DNA of 22,958 bases, from contig CAKUJB010000016.1 in assembly GCA_934661165.1 (NCBI GenBank), positions 1 to 22,958 of the forward strand. The letters run 5' to 3'. The notes beneath the pieces were generated by a model. It worked only from the letters and a program-made list of their open reading frames with translations. It did not search any database and was not told the origin of the DNA. The DNA is from an uncultured Microbacteriaceae bacterium. Its GTDB lineage: Bacteria; Actinomycetota; Actinomycetes; Actinomycetales; Microbacteriaceae. Shown here piece by piece: positions 9,510 through 16,573 of the stretch. Every line of letters begins with the position of its first letter. Position 1 is the first letter of the stretch. The translations under genes and the position numbers were made by a program.

Positions 9510-11209
9510 GCGATCACCCGGTGCACGACGTCGGGGCCCTCCTGCACGAACTCTGCGACCGAGACCCGGCCGACGAATGCGTCCATCCCGCTCGTGCGCT
9601 CGTCGCGCGCCAGGATCCGGCCGGGGCTGCGCACCTCGATCCGCAGCCGGTCGTCGAGGAGGTCGACCCGGAGCCGCGCGCGGCGGATCCTGCCGTAGCG
9701 GATGACGTTCGTGAGCGCCTTCGTCGCGACCTCGCGGACGAGCGCACGGCACTCGGGATGCTCCACGAGCCACTGCCACAGCCGCTCGTCGTAGTCCGTC
9801 GTGAGCTCGAGCCCTTCGCACCACGCCTGATCGGCGGCGCGCGTCGCGGCTCGGATGCCGTCCGCGTAGAGGCGCCCCTGGTCGACGTCGTCGACCGCGG
9901 TCGGCAGCATGGGGGCGTCGAGCACGCGTTCGATCTGCGCGCTGAGGTCGTTGACGATCGCGTCGGGGTCCTCGGCGCCGAGCCGGATCTGGAATGCGGC
10001 GGCGACGACGTCCGTCTGGATGGAGGCGTGCAGGCGGCGGGCGAGGAGATTCGTCGTCTCCGCGAGGCGGGCGTGCGCCGAGTTGGCCTGGTACCTCGCC
10101 GCGAGGAGCTGCTCGATGAGCTCCTGGTCGGTGTCGAGATAGTCGAGCTGTCGGCTGCGGGCGAAGGAGAGGATCGTCCCCGTGACGCTCGACATGAGGA
10201 TGCCGTAGATCCAGTAGCCGATCGCCGCGCCGCCGGGGTCGGGGGAGACGAGCACGAGCGTGCCGAGCGCGCCGATCGCGGCGTACTCGACGGCGAGGAG
10301 CGCGATCGCCGCGGGGCCCGTGGACGGCAGCGGGTGCCGTCGGACGAGCCAGCAGCCGATGAGCACGAGCGCAGTGCTCGCGACGGTGATCCCCGCGCCG
10401 AGGGCGACGTCGTACGTGAGGATCGAGACCGGCAGCTGCATGACGAACCACACCGCGACGGGTCCGCCGGGCAGGCTCGCCTCGATGCGCTGCGGGGTCG
10501 CGAGCCGCGCGCGGCTCGCGACGGGGGCGGGTTCGCTCGTCGGCCGGTACTGATACTCCGTGGTGTCGGCGGCGAGGCCGAAGGCGCGGTCGGCGAGCGG
10601 GCGCACGACGTCGTGGGCGAGCCGCATGAGCTGTTCCGCGAGGCGTGCCGGGGGCGCGTGCGGGTCGACGTGGGTGAGCGCCTTCCGGATGGGGTCGGCG
10701 ATCGTGCGCTGGTACTCGAGGATGAGGGCGGCGTGGCGGACATCGGTCGCGACCTGCTGCTGCTCCGTCCGCCGCAGCACGGCGGCGAGCCGACGCCGGC
10801 TGTCGGCCGCGTGCGCGACCTGCTCGAGCGCGAAGTGGACGATGAGCATGACCACGCCGATCCCGAGGAGGTTGAGCGCGACGCGGATGCCGAGGGCGGG
10901 GGGGACGAGGTGCACGCCGGACCAGCGCTGCAGCGTGTCGGCGATGAGGGGCCGGAGCACGGAGATGACGGCGAGGACCGCGATGAACCACACCCAGCAC
11001 CACGCCGTCGGCAGCCGCCGCTCGACGAGGTGCGCGAGCCAGAAGCACGCGCCGAGGACGAGGTGCACGACGATCGCCGCGATGAGCCCGTGCAGTCGCT
11101 CCCGAGGGTCCAACGCGGTGGTGTAGCCGCCCCAGATCGTGATGAGGGGCGGGGCGAGGATCAGCCAGGCCCAGAAGGAGAACACCGGGGTGCGGACACG
11201 GGTGGACAT
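9506..11209 (-). CDS. Membrane sensor kinase-like protein, paralog A
   Basis: A 567-residue protein with the same plan as its downstream paralog: both begin with an FSxWAWLxLxP membrane entry. Membrane segments fall at about 11-30, 39-62, 70-93 and 105-131, with more between 250 and 350. A HisKA_3-like segment ARRLHASIQTDVVAAAFQI places His394 at the phosphoacceptor position. The C-terminal domain keeps an N-box-like Asn501 (VATKALTNVIRYG), but later boxes are weak (RSPGRI, SGMDAFVG), so ATP binding is doubtful. It stops 4 nt inside the next gene. ATG 11209 has GTGAGG about 6 nt upstream, which lies inside a small inverted repeat. The pair probably arose by tandem duplication and forms a heteromeric membrane sensor; what it senses and what it signals to are unknown. 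Confidence 0.72.
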   Translation of the reverse strand: MSTRVRTPVFSFWAWLILAPPLITIWGGYTTALDPRERLHGLIAAIVVHLVLGACFWLAHLVERRLPTAWCWVWFIAVLAVISVLRPLIADTLQRWSGVHLVPPALGIRVALNLLGIGVVMLIVHFALEQVAHAADSRRRLAAVLRRTEQQQVATDVRHAALILEYQRTIADPIRKALTHVDPHAPPARLAEQLMRLAHDVVRPLADRAFGLAADTTEYQYRPTSEPAPVASRARLATPQRIEASLPGGPVAVWFVMQLPVSILTYDVALGAGITVASTALVLIGCWLVRRHPLPSTGPAAIALLAVEYAAIGALGTLVLVSPDPGGAAIGYWIYGILMSSVTGTILSFARSRQLDYLDTDQELIEQLLAARYQANSAHARLAETTNLLARRLHASIQTDVVAAAFQIRLGAEDPDAIVNDLSAQIERVLDAPMLPTAVDDVDQGRLYADGIRAATRAADQAWCEGLELTTDYDERLWQWLVEHPECRALVREVATKALTNVIRYGRIRRARLRVDLLDDRLRIEVRSPGRILARDERTSGMDAFVGRVSVAEFVQEGPDVVHRVIA

Positions 11210-11210
11210 T

Positions 11211-11229
11211 GCGCCTCACTTTAAGGCGC
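11211..11229 (-). promoter_or_regulatory. Inverted repeat overlapping the ribosome site of paralog A
   Basis: GCGCCT, 7-nt loop, AGGCGC: a perfect 6-bp stem immediately before ATG 11209. The minus-strand ribosome site (GTGAGG) runs into one arm, so folding would hide it. It could damp translation initiation. Short GC stems are frequent here, so this is tentative. Confidence 0.3.
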
Positions 11230-11268
11230 GGGTGCCCGCGGCAGACGCTCCACCTTCTGGTGGCACCC
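11230..11268. other. Overlapping inverted repeats between zinc-ribbon gene and paralog A
   Basis: An outer pair GGGTGCC (11230-11236) / GGCACCC (11262-11268) and an inner pair CCACC (11250-11254) / GGTGG (11259-11263) share two bases, so only one can form fully at a time. It sits 3' of the zinc-ribbon stop on the minus strand and may be a terminator or attenuator for transcription entering the paralog pair. There is no T-tract. Confidence 0.3.
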
Positions 11269-11280
11269 GTCCGGGGGGAC

Positions 11281-11490
11281 TCAGCTCAGGAGCGCGCGCA
11301 CGAGGACGATGAGGCCGACGAGGATCGCGAGCGCCGTCATCGACGCGGCGACGACGACGAGGATGCCGGTGCCCGTGAGCCCGTGCCGGGTGCCGCCGCC
11401 GGTCGCGCGCCGGCCGAGGACGGGCGTGCCGCACATCTCGCAGTACGCCGCCTCCGCGCGCAGCGTCGCGCCGCATCGCCTGCAGTCCAC
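11281..11490 (-). CDS. Small zinc-ribbon protein with C-terminal membrane anchor
   Basis: A 69-residue protein. Two CxxC knuckles (CRRC at residues 3-6 and CEMC at 17-20) make a zinc ribbon at the N-terminus. A flexible Gly/Arg linker follows, then a single hydrophobic segment (about 42-66) and a short tail. This tail-anchored ribbon plan is common in actinobacteria and has no assigned function. The start is GTG 11490: TACGCT lies 6 nt upstream, and the sequence begins directly with the first knuckle; a longer in-frame reading would overlap the divergent glpQ gene. It lies 71 nt upstream of the sensor-like pair on the same strand, so it could be the first gene of that operon, perhaps an accessory protein. 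That link is inference only. Confidence 0.75.
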   Translation of the reverse strand: MDCRRCGATLRAEAAYCEMCGTPVLGRRATGGGTRHGLTGTGILVVVAASMTALAILVGLIVLVRALLS

Positions 11491-11496
11491 GGCGCC

Positions 11497-11502
11497 AGCG
11501 TA
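11497..11502 (-). promoter_or_regulatory. Candidate -10 hexamer of zinc-ribbon gene
   Basis: TACGCT on the minus strand, 6 nt before GTG 11490, in the leaderless arrangement seen elsewhere in the window. It lies only 15 bp from the divergent glpQ hexamer, so the two promoters are back to back. Confidence 0.4.
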
Positions 11503-11516
11503 GTCCGGGCCGGCGC

Positions 11517-11522
11517 TAGCCT
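11517..11522 (+). promoter_or_regulatory. Candidate -10 hexamer of glpQ-like gene
   Basis: TAGCCT, 7 nt, ATG 11530. No ribosome site is visible, which fits a leaderless transcript. Confidence 0.45.
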
Positions 11523-11529
11523 TGGCGCC

Positions 11530-12582
11530 ATGCGGCGGACGAGGATCATCGCGCACCGGGGCGCGAGCGGCCACCACCCCGAGCACACCGCCGAGGCGGT
11601 GCTCGCGGGCTTCGCCCTGGGCGCCGATGCCGTCGAGCCGGATCTCGTGCCGTCGCGCGACGGCCTCCTGGTGGTGCGGCACGAGCCCGAGATCTCCAGG
11701 ACGACCGACATCGGCGAGCGGCTGGAGTTCGCCGACCGCCGCCGCACGATCCGGGTGCCCCCCGAGGTGCAGGCGCCGGGCGATCCCATCGACGAGCTCA
11801 CGGGCTGGTTCACCTTCGATCTCGACTGGGCGGAGCTCGCCCGGCTCGAGGCGCGCGAGCGGCTGCCGGAGCTGCGCCCGGATTCGGCAGGAATGCGCGG
11901 CGCGCTGCTGCGATTCACCGACCTACTCGAGCTGGTCGCGCCGCTCACGACGGCCGCCGGCGAGCCCGCGGTCGTCGTCGCCGAGCTCAAGCATCCGAGC
12001 GCCTTCGCGGCGCTCGGCATCGACCTGCCCACGCGCTTCCTCGCCGAGATCGAGGGCCGCCTCCCCGTCGACCGGCTCGTCGTCGAGTGCTTCGAGCTGC
12101 CCGCGCTCCTTCGGCTGCGCGAGCTCGGCTACCCGGGTCGGCTCGTGCACCTCTCGGAGCGGCCCGTCGACCATGCCGCCCTGCGTGCGGCGGGCGTCGA
12201 GGGCGTGAGCTACGACAAGGCGCTCCTCCTCGAGGCGGACGGGGCCGACCTCGTCGCGGACGCGCACGCGGCCGGGCTCGAGGTGCTCACCTGGACGCTC
12301 CGGCCGGAGAACGCATTCCTGGCGCCGCGCCACCGCGGCCCCGGCGGCGATGCCGCGTGGGGCGACTGGCGGGCCGAGTTCGCGGAGATCCTCGCGACGG
12401 GGGTCGACGGGGTCTTCGCCGACCATCCCGAGCTCGCCGCCGAGGCGATCGCCGCGCGGCGCGCCGCCGCTGCCTCAGCCAGGTGCTGGGATTCCGGTCG
12501 CGCGCTGGGATCGGGGCGCGAGTTCCCAGCACGCGGGCCGAATCCCAGCACCCGGCGTCCGGGCGTCGACGGTGCGACCTAG
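11530..12582 (+). CDS. glpQ: Glycerophosphodiester phosphodiesterase (GDPD family)
   Basis: Hydrolyses glycerophosphodiesters to an alcohol and sn-glycerol 3-phosphate, which the GlpD encoded at 2278-4050 can oxidise. The 350-residue TIM-barrel protein starts directly with the strand IIAHRGASG, whose His9/Arg10 are catalytic. Next come HPEHT, EPDLVPSRDG (Glu36, Asp38) and the second catalytic His51 in VVRHE; the barrel closes with GLEVLTWTLR and VDGVFADHPE. There is no signal peptide, so it is probably cytoplasmic. The normal domain ends near residue 316 (AIAARRAAAAS). The last 34 or so residues are low-complexity and mostly encoded by the palindromic element at 12483-12552, so the C-terminus looks extended by that insertion. 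Its TAG stop overlaps the -10 hexamer of pcrA. Confidence 0.9.
   Translation: MRRTRIIAHRGASGHHPEHTAEAVLAGFALGADAVEPDLVPSRDGLLVVRHEPEISRTTDIGERLEFADRRRTIRVPPEVQAPGDPIDELTGWFTFDLDWAELARLEARERLPELRPDSAGMRGALLRFTDLLELVAPLTTAAGEPAVVVAELKHPSAFAALGIDLPTRFLAEIEGRLPVDRLVVECFELPALLRLRELGYPGRLVHLSERPVDHAALRAAGVEGVSYDKALLLEADGADLVADAHAAGLEVLTWTLRPENAFLAPRHRGPGGDAAWGDWRAEFAEILATGVDGVFADHPELAAEAIAARRAAAASARCWDSGRALGSGREFPARGPNPSTRRPGVDGAT
12483..12552. repeat. 70-bp doubly symmetric palindrome with four GCTGGGA units
   Basis: Four copies of a GCTGGGA core: two forward (12485-12491 and 12504-12510) and two inverted (12524-12530 and 12543-12549). The two copies of each orientation are 19 bp apart, and both pairs are centred on base 12517. 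The outer arms GGTGCTGGGATTC and GAATCCCAGCACC pair perfectly, and much of the sequence between copies also pairs, so a long hairpin or cruciform is possible. It encodes residues 318-341 of the phosphodiesterase and ends 27 bp before the pcrA -10 hexamer. It looks like a REP-type mobile palindrome or a multi-site operator. Confidence 0.7.
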
Positions 12583-12585
12583 GCT
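12580..12585 (+). promoter_or_regulatory. Candidate -10 hexamer of pcrA, overlapping glpQ stop codon
   Basis: TAGGCT, 6 nt, GTG 12592. The TAG is also the stop codon of the upstream gene, as at the SURF1/DUF3817 junction. GGAGG in the spacer (12587-12591) abuts the start codon, too close to act as a normal ribosome site. Confidence 0.5.
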
Positions 12586-12591
12586 TGGAGG

Positions 12592-14988
12592 GTGATCGAC
12601 CCGGCACTCCTCGAGGGGCTCAACCCTCGCCAGCGCGAGGCCGTCGAGCACCGCGGCCAGGCGCTGCTCATCGTCGCGGGCGCGGGGTCGGGCAAGACGA
12701 GCGTGCTCACCCGCCGCATCGCCGGCCTGCTGTCGACGCGCGAGGCGTGGCCGAGCCAGATCCTCGCGATCACGTTCACGAACAAGGCGGCGGCGGAGAT
12801 GCGCGAGCGCATCGAGGCGCTCGTCGGCCAGGCCGCCGAGGGGATGTGGATCTCGACGTTCCACTCCGCGTGCGTGCGGATCCTGCGCCGCCAGGCCGAC
12901 GCGATGGGGCTCAAGGAGGCCTTCACGATCTACGACAGCGCCGACTCGAAGGCGCTCGTCAAGCGGCTCATCCGCGACCTCGACGCCGATTCGCTCGGCT
13001 TCACACCAGGCGGCGTGCTCGCGCGCATCTCCCGGCTCAAGAACGAGCTGACCGACCTCGAGACCTTCGCCCGGAGCATCGACGCCTCCGACCCGAAGGA
13101 GCTCGGCTTCCTCGCCCTGTACCGGAACTACCAGGCGGCGCTGCGCCGGGCGAACGCCCTCGACTTCGACGACATCATCGCCGAGACCGTGTACCTCTTC
13201 CGCGCCTTCCCCGAGGTCGCGGCGCTCTACCAGCGGCGTTTCCGTCACGTCCTCGTCGACGAGTATCAGGACACGAACCACGCGCAGTACGCGCTCATCC
13301 GCGAGCTCGTGCGCCCAGTGCCCGCGGCGATCGCCGACGAGGTCGAGGCCCGGCAGGGCTGGCAGCGGGAGCTGCGGGACGCGCACGGTGACATCCCGCC
13401 CGCCTCGCTCACCGTCGTCGGCGACTCCGATCAGTCGATCTACGCGTTCCGCGGCGCCGACATCCGCAACATCGTCGAGTTCGAGCGGGACTTCCCCGAC
13501 TCGCGCACCATCCTGCTCGAGCAGAACTACCGCTCGACGCAGCGCATTCTCGATGCTGCGAATGCGGTGATCGCGAACAACTTCGACCGGCGCGAGAAGC
13601 GCCTGTTCACCGATGTCGGCGAGGGCGAGCCGATCGTCGGGTACACCGGCTACTCGGGGCACGACGAGGCGCAGTTCGTCGCCGACGAGATCGAGGCGCT
13701 GCGGGCGGCGGGTGTCGAGTACCCGCAGGTCGCGGTCTTCGTCCGGACGAATGCGCAGACCCGACCGCTCGAGGAGGTCTTCATCCGGGAGGGCGTCCCC
13801 TACCGGCTCGTCGGGGGCACCCGCTTCTACGAGCGCGCCGAGGTGAAGGACGCATTCGCCTACCTGACGCTCGCGGTGAACCCCGATGACGATCTCGCGC
13901 TGCGCCGGGTCATCAACACGCCCAAGCGCGGGATCGGCGACGCGACGGTCGCGGCGCTGCAGGCCCGCGCCGACCGGGAGGGCACGCCGCTGCGCGAGGT
14001 GCTCCGGGACTCGGCCTCGCTCGGCTTCGGCCCGAAGCTCACGGCGGCGATCCGGGAGCTCGACGCCCTGCTCGACGACGCGGCGCAGCTCGCGGGCGCC
14101 GCCCCGGGCGCGGGCGCTGCGCCGTCGCCCGGCCGCGCGCCGCACGAGGTGCTCGCGCACCTGCTGCAGCACTCCGGCTACCAGGACGCGCTGCGCCGCT
14201 CGGGCGACCCGCAGGACGAGGCCCGCTCGGAGAATCTCGACGAGCTCGTCTCGCAGGCCAAGGAGTTCCGCGTCCAGTACCCCGAGGCGACGGTCCTCGA
14301 CTACCTCACCTCCGTCGCGCTCTTCGCCGCGGCCGACGAGCTCGACCTCGACGAGGGTCGCGTCACGATCATGACGCTCCACACCGCGAAGGGCCTCGAG
14401 TTCGACGCCGTCTTCATCACGGGCGTCGAGGAGGACCTCCTGCCGCACCGGATGAGCGTCCACGAGCCGGGCGGGCTCGCGGAGGAGCGCCGCCTCTTCT
14501 ATGTCGGGATCACGCGCGCCCGCAAGCGGCTGTTCCTCTCCCTCGCCGCCTCGCGCGCCGGATTCGGCGACATCCACTCCTCGCCGCCATCCCGATTCCT
14601 CTCCGAGCTGCCCGCCGATGCGGTGCACTGGCGCGAGGATCGCGGGGCGGGGCGGCAGCTCGGCGCGGCCGGCGGCGGCTACCGCAGCGGCGGGTTCGCC
14701 TCCGGCGGGTACGGGCGCGGGCGGGCCCGGAGCCCTGAGCGCGGCTTCCTCGAGTCGCCCGTCATCGAGCCGCGGCGCAAGACGGAGTGGAAGTCGCCCG
14801 TCGCGACGCTCCGCGACAACGGCGACCTCGCGCTCGCGGTCGGCGACCGCATCCGGCACGCCGACTTCGGCGAGGGCCGCGTGCTCGCCGTCCAGGACAA
14901 CGGACCGAAGACGATCGCGGAGGTCGACTTCCCCGAGCGCGGCCGCAAGCGCCTCCTCGTCAAGGTCGCGCCGATCGAGAAGCTCTAG
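12592..14988 (+). CDS. pcrA: ATP-dependent DNA helicase PcrA/UvrD
   Basis: A superfamily 1A 3'-5' DNA helicase used in nucleotide excision repair and removal of stalled complexes. It is 798 residues, within the actinobacterial UvrD1/PcrA range. Motifs in order: Q-motif LNPRQREAV (10-18), Walker A AGAGSGKT (29-36), Ia TFTNKAAAEM, Walker B VDEYQDTN (222-229), motif III VGDSDQSIYAFRGAD, motif IV EQNYRS, motif V VTIMTLHTAKGLEFD and motif VI FYVGITRARKRL. A Gly/Arg-rich linker (about 684-710) leads to the C-terminal Tudor-like RNA-polymerase-binding module (GDRIRHADFGEGRVL). All catalytic motifs are intact. The start is GTG 12592, preceded by the -10-like TAGGCT. It shares a CTAG tetranucleotide with the convergent flavin reductase gene, so both stops are the same four bases read on opposite strands. 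Confidence 0.96.
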   Translation: MIDPALLEGLNPRQREAVEHRGQALLIVAGAGSGKTSVLTRRIAGLLSTREAWPSQILAITFTNKAAAEMRERIEALVGQAAEGMWISTFHSACVRILRRQADAMGLKEAFTIYDSADSKALVKRLIRDLDADSLGFTPGGVLARISRLKNELTDLETFARSIDASDPKELGFLALYRNYQAALRRANALDFDDIIAETVYLFRAFPEVAALYQRRFRHVLVDEYQDTNHAQYALIRELVRPVPAAIADEVEARQGWQRELRDAHGDIPPASLTVVGDSDQSIYAFRGADIRNIVEFERDFPDSRTILLEQNYRSTQRILDAANAVIANNFDRREKRLFTDVGEGEPIVGYTGYSGHDEAQFVADEIEALRAAGVEYPQVAVFVRTNAQTRPLEEVFIREGVPYRLVGGTRFYERAEVKDAFAYLTLAVNPDDDLALRRVINTPKRGIGDATVAALQARADREGTPLREVLRDSASLGFGPKLTAAIRELDALLDDAAQLAGAAPGAGAAPSPGRAPHEVLAHLLQHSGYQDALRRSGDPQDEARSENLDELVSQAKEFRVQYPEATVLDYLTSVALFAAADELDLDEGRVTIMTLHTAKGLEFDAVFITGVEEDLLPHRMSVHEPGGLAEERRLFYVGITRARKRLFLSLAASRAGFGDIHSSPPSRFLSELPADAVHWREDRGAGRQLGAAGGGYRSGGFASGGYGRGRARSPERGFLESPVIEPRRKTEWKSPVATLRDNGDLALAVGDRIRHADFGEGRVLAVQDNGPKTIAEVDFPERGRKRLLVKVAPIEKL

Positions 14989-15506
14989 GCGGTCGGCTCC
15001 GGGATCGTCGTGAAGGCGCCGAAGGCGAAGCCGAGGGCGTCGCCGGGCCGGGAGCTGACGCGCTGCACCTCGCCGAGGAAGAGCGTGTGGTCACCGCCGT
15101 CGTACTCCGCCCAGGGGAGGCACTCGAATGTGGCGAGCGCGTCCGCGAGGCCGGGTGCGAACTCGCCGGGTACCCAGTGCGGCACGACCCGGGGCTCTCC
15201 GGGTCGACCCGCGAAATGCATCGCCACCTCGCGCTGGTCCGCGCCGAGGATATTGATGCTGAATGGCCGCCCGCGCAGCAGATCGTGCGACCGCAGCGTG
15301 CGCTGCAGCGAAACGAGCACGAGGGGCGGGTCCATCGAGACCGAGGTGAACGAGTTGACCGTGAGCCCGCGCCGCTCCTCCCAGCCGTCGTCCCCGAGCG
15401 CGTCGAAGACGATGACGGCGACACCGGTTGCGAATCGGCCGAGGCTGTTGCGCAACTGCCGTGGGTTGATGGCCGCGGATTCGGGCCTGGTTGTGATGGT
15501 GCTCAT
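14985..15506 (-). CDS. StyB-like NADH:flavin reductase
   Basis: A 173-residue flavin reductase (Flavin_Reduct / HpaC-StyB family) that would use NADH to reduce free FAD and hand FADH2 to a partner oxygenase. Blocks match StyB closely: LGRFATGVAVI, GLTVNSFTSVSMDPPLVLVSL split over about residues 46-66, FSINILG and DHTLFLGEV with the conserved His near the end. The likely partner is the StyA-type monooxygenase at 16844-18082 on the same strand, although araC and the EthD gene lie between, so it probably has its own promoter. ATG 15506 has GGGAG about 9 nt upstream. The stop overlaps the pcrA stop in a shared CTAG. It is divergent from the AraC gene. Flavin preference (FAD or FMN) cannot be read from sequence. 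Confidence 0.88.
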   Translation of the reverse strand: MSTITTRPESAAINPRQLRNSLGRFATGVAVIVFDALGDDGWEERRGLTVNSFTSVSMDPPLVLVSLQRTLRSHDLLRGRPFSINILGADQREVAMHFAGRPGEPRVVPHWVPGEFAPGLADALATFECLPWAEYDGGDHTLFLGEVQRVSSRPGDALGFAFGAFTTIPEPTA

Positions 15507-15510
15507 GCTC

Positions 15511-15516
15511 TACACT
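15511..15516 (+). promoter_or_regulatory. Candidate -10 hexamer in the flavin reductase / AraC divergent gap
   Basis: TACACT on the plus strand would place a start site near 15524, ahead of the AraC start codon. The whole gap between the divergent start codons is only about 50 bp, so both promoters must overlap. TTGTGA at 15491-15496 is a possible -35 but is only 14 bp away. Confidence 0.3.
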
Positions 15517-15562
15517 CCCGATCATTGGACGATGGTGCCCACAGCGTGGTGAGGTGACGACG

Positions 15563-16573
15563 GTGTCCGAGACGATGCCAATCGTGGTGAGCGAGGCGAC
15601 CGAACGCGCTCAGCGCTGGCAGGAGGTCGTGTCCCGCTCCTTCGTGCCGCTCACAGTGCATCCGGATGCGCACTACGCCTTCCGCGCCCGGCTCGAGGGT
15701 CGCATCAGCGACGGCGTTCTCTTCTCGACGGTGCGCGCGAGCCCGCACGCGGTCGAGCGCACCGCCGCGCACGTTGCGCGGGCCCCCGAGGACTACGTCA
15801 AATTGACGCTCCAGCTCGCAGGGACCGGCATGCTCATCCAGGATGACCGCACCGCGACGCTCGCGCCGGGCGACATCGTGCTGTACGACACGAGCCGCCC
15901 CTACACGCTCGAGTTCGGTGAGGGGATGGCCGCGGTCGTCGTCATGTTCCCCCATCGCCGCATCGACGTCGCGGCCGAGTCGCTCCAGCAGCTCACCGCG
16001 ATCCGCATCGCGGGCGAGGACGGCTTCGCGCGTGCGGTGAGCCACTTCCTGGCCGGGCTCGCGAGCGCGCTGCCGACCCTCGACGGCCCGACGGGCCTCC
16101 GGATCACGCACAGCACGATGGACCTCATCGCGACGATGGTCGGGCATGAGCTGAGCGGGGCCTCCTGGTCGGATCCCGTCACGGAACTCATGTTCCGCAT
16201 CGACGGGTATATCAACCGACACCTCGACGAGCCGGGGCTCGGGCCGGACGCGATCGCGGCCGCGCACTTCATCTCGACGCGCTACGTCCACGACCTCTTC
16301 CACCGTCGCGGCACGTCGGTGTCCAGGGTGATCCGCGAGCGTCGCCTCGAGCACATTCGCCGCGACCTGCGCGACCCGCGGCACGCGGGTGAGGGCGTCG
16401 CGGCGATCGCGGCCCGGTGGGGGCTGACGGACCCGTCGCACGCGAGCAAGGCATTCCGTGCATTCGTCGGCGTCCCGCCGACCGAGTACCGGGCGAGCGG
16501 GGAGCCTGATCGTAGCCCGGTGGCCCGCGGTCGGGATGCGGGTCACGACCGCTCGACCGGCTCGGGCTCGTAG
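15563..16573 (+). CDS. AraC-family transcriptional regulator
   Basis: A 336-residue regulator with an N-terminal AraC-binding-like (FeaR-type) sensing domain and a C-terminal AraC double helix-turn-helix (about residues 212-311: FRIDGYINRHLDEPGLGPD through AIAARWGLTDPSHASKAFR, closing with FVGVPPTEYR). GDIVLYDTSRPYTLEF is the typical beta-barrel strand of this sensing domain. GTG 15563 is chosen because GAGGTG sits 6 nt upstream; GTG 15554 would add three residues but overlaps that ribosome site. It lies inside the catabolic cluster, between the flavin reductase and the EthD/monooxygenase genes, and is the obvious local regulator, probably answering to the aromatic substrate. Regulators of this type control feaB/tynA-like and indole-oxidation (iif) genes; classical styrene operons use the StyS/StyR two-component pair instead. 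Its 3' end overlaps the convergent EthD gene by 31 nt. Confidence 0.88.
   Translation: MSETMPIVVSEATERAQRWQEVVSRSFVPLTVHPDAHYAFRARLEGRISDGVLFSTVRASPHAVERTAAHVARAPEDYVKLTLQLAGTGMLIQDDRTATLAPGDIVLYDTSRPYTLEFGEGMAAVVVMFPHRRIDVAAESLQQLTAIRIAGEDGFARAVSHFLAGLASALPTLDGPTGLRITHSTMDLIATMVGHELSGASWSDPVTELMFRIDGYINRHLDEPGLGPDAIAAAHFISTRYVHDLFHRRGTSVSRVIRERRLEHIRRDLRDPRHAGEGVAAIAARWGLTDPSHASKAFRAFVGVPPTEYRASGEPDRSPVARGRDAGHDRSTGSGS

Noticed and set aside
9510..11219. In-frame extension that would make the 574-residue sensor-like protein 1144 residues long
   Set aside because: The added part is an out-of-frame reading of paralog A, while the GTGA overlap gives a natural start at 9509.
12475..14859. 794-codon minus-strand open frame opposite pcrA
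   Set aside because: It is antisense to a complete helicase with all motifs, and the product has the composition of a shadow frame.
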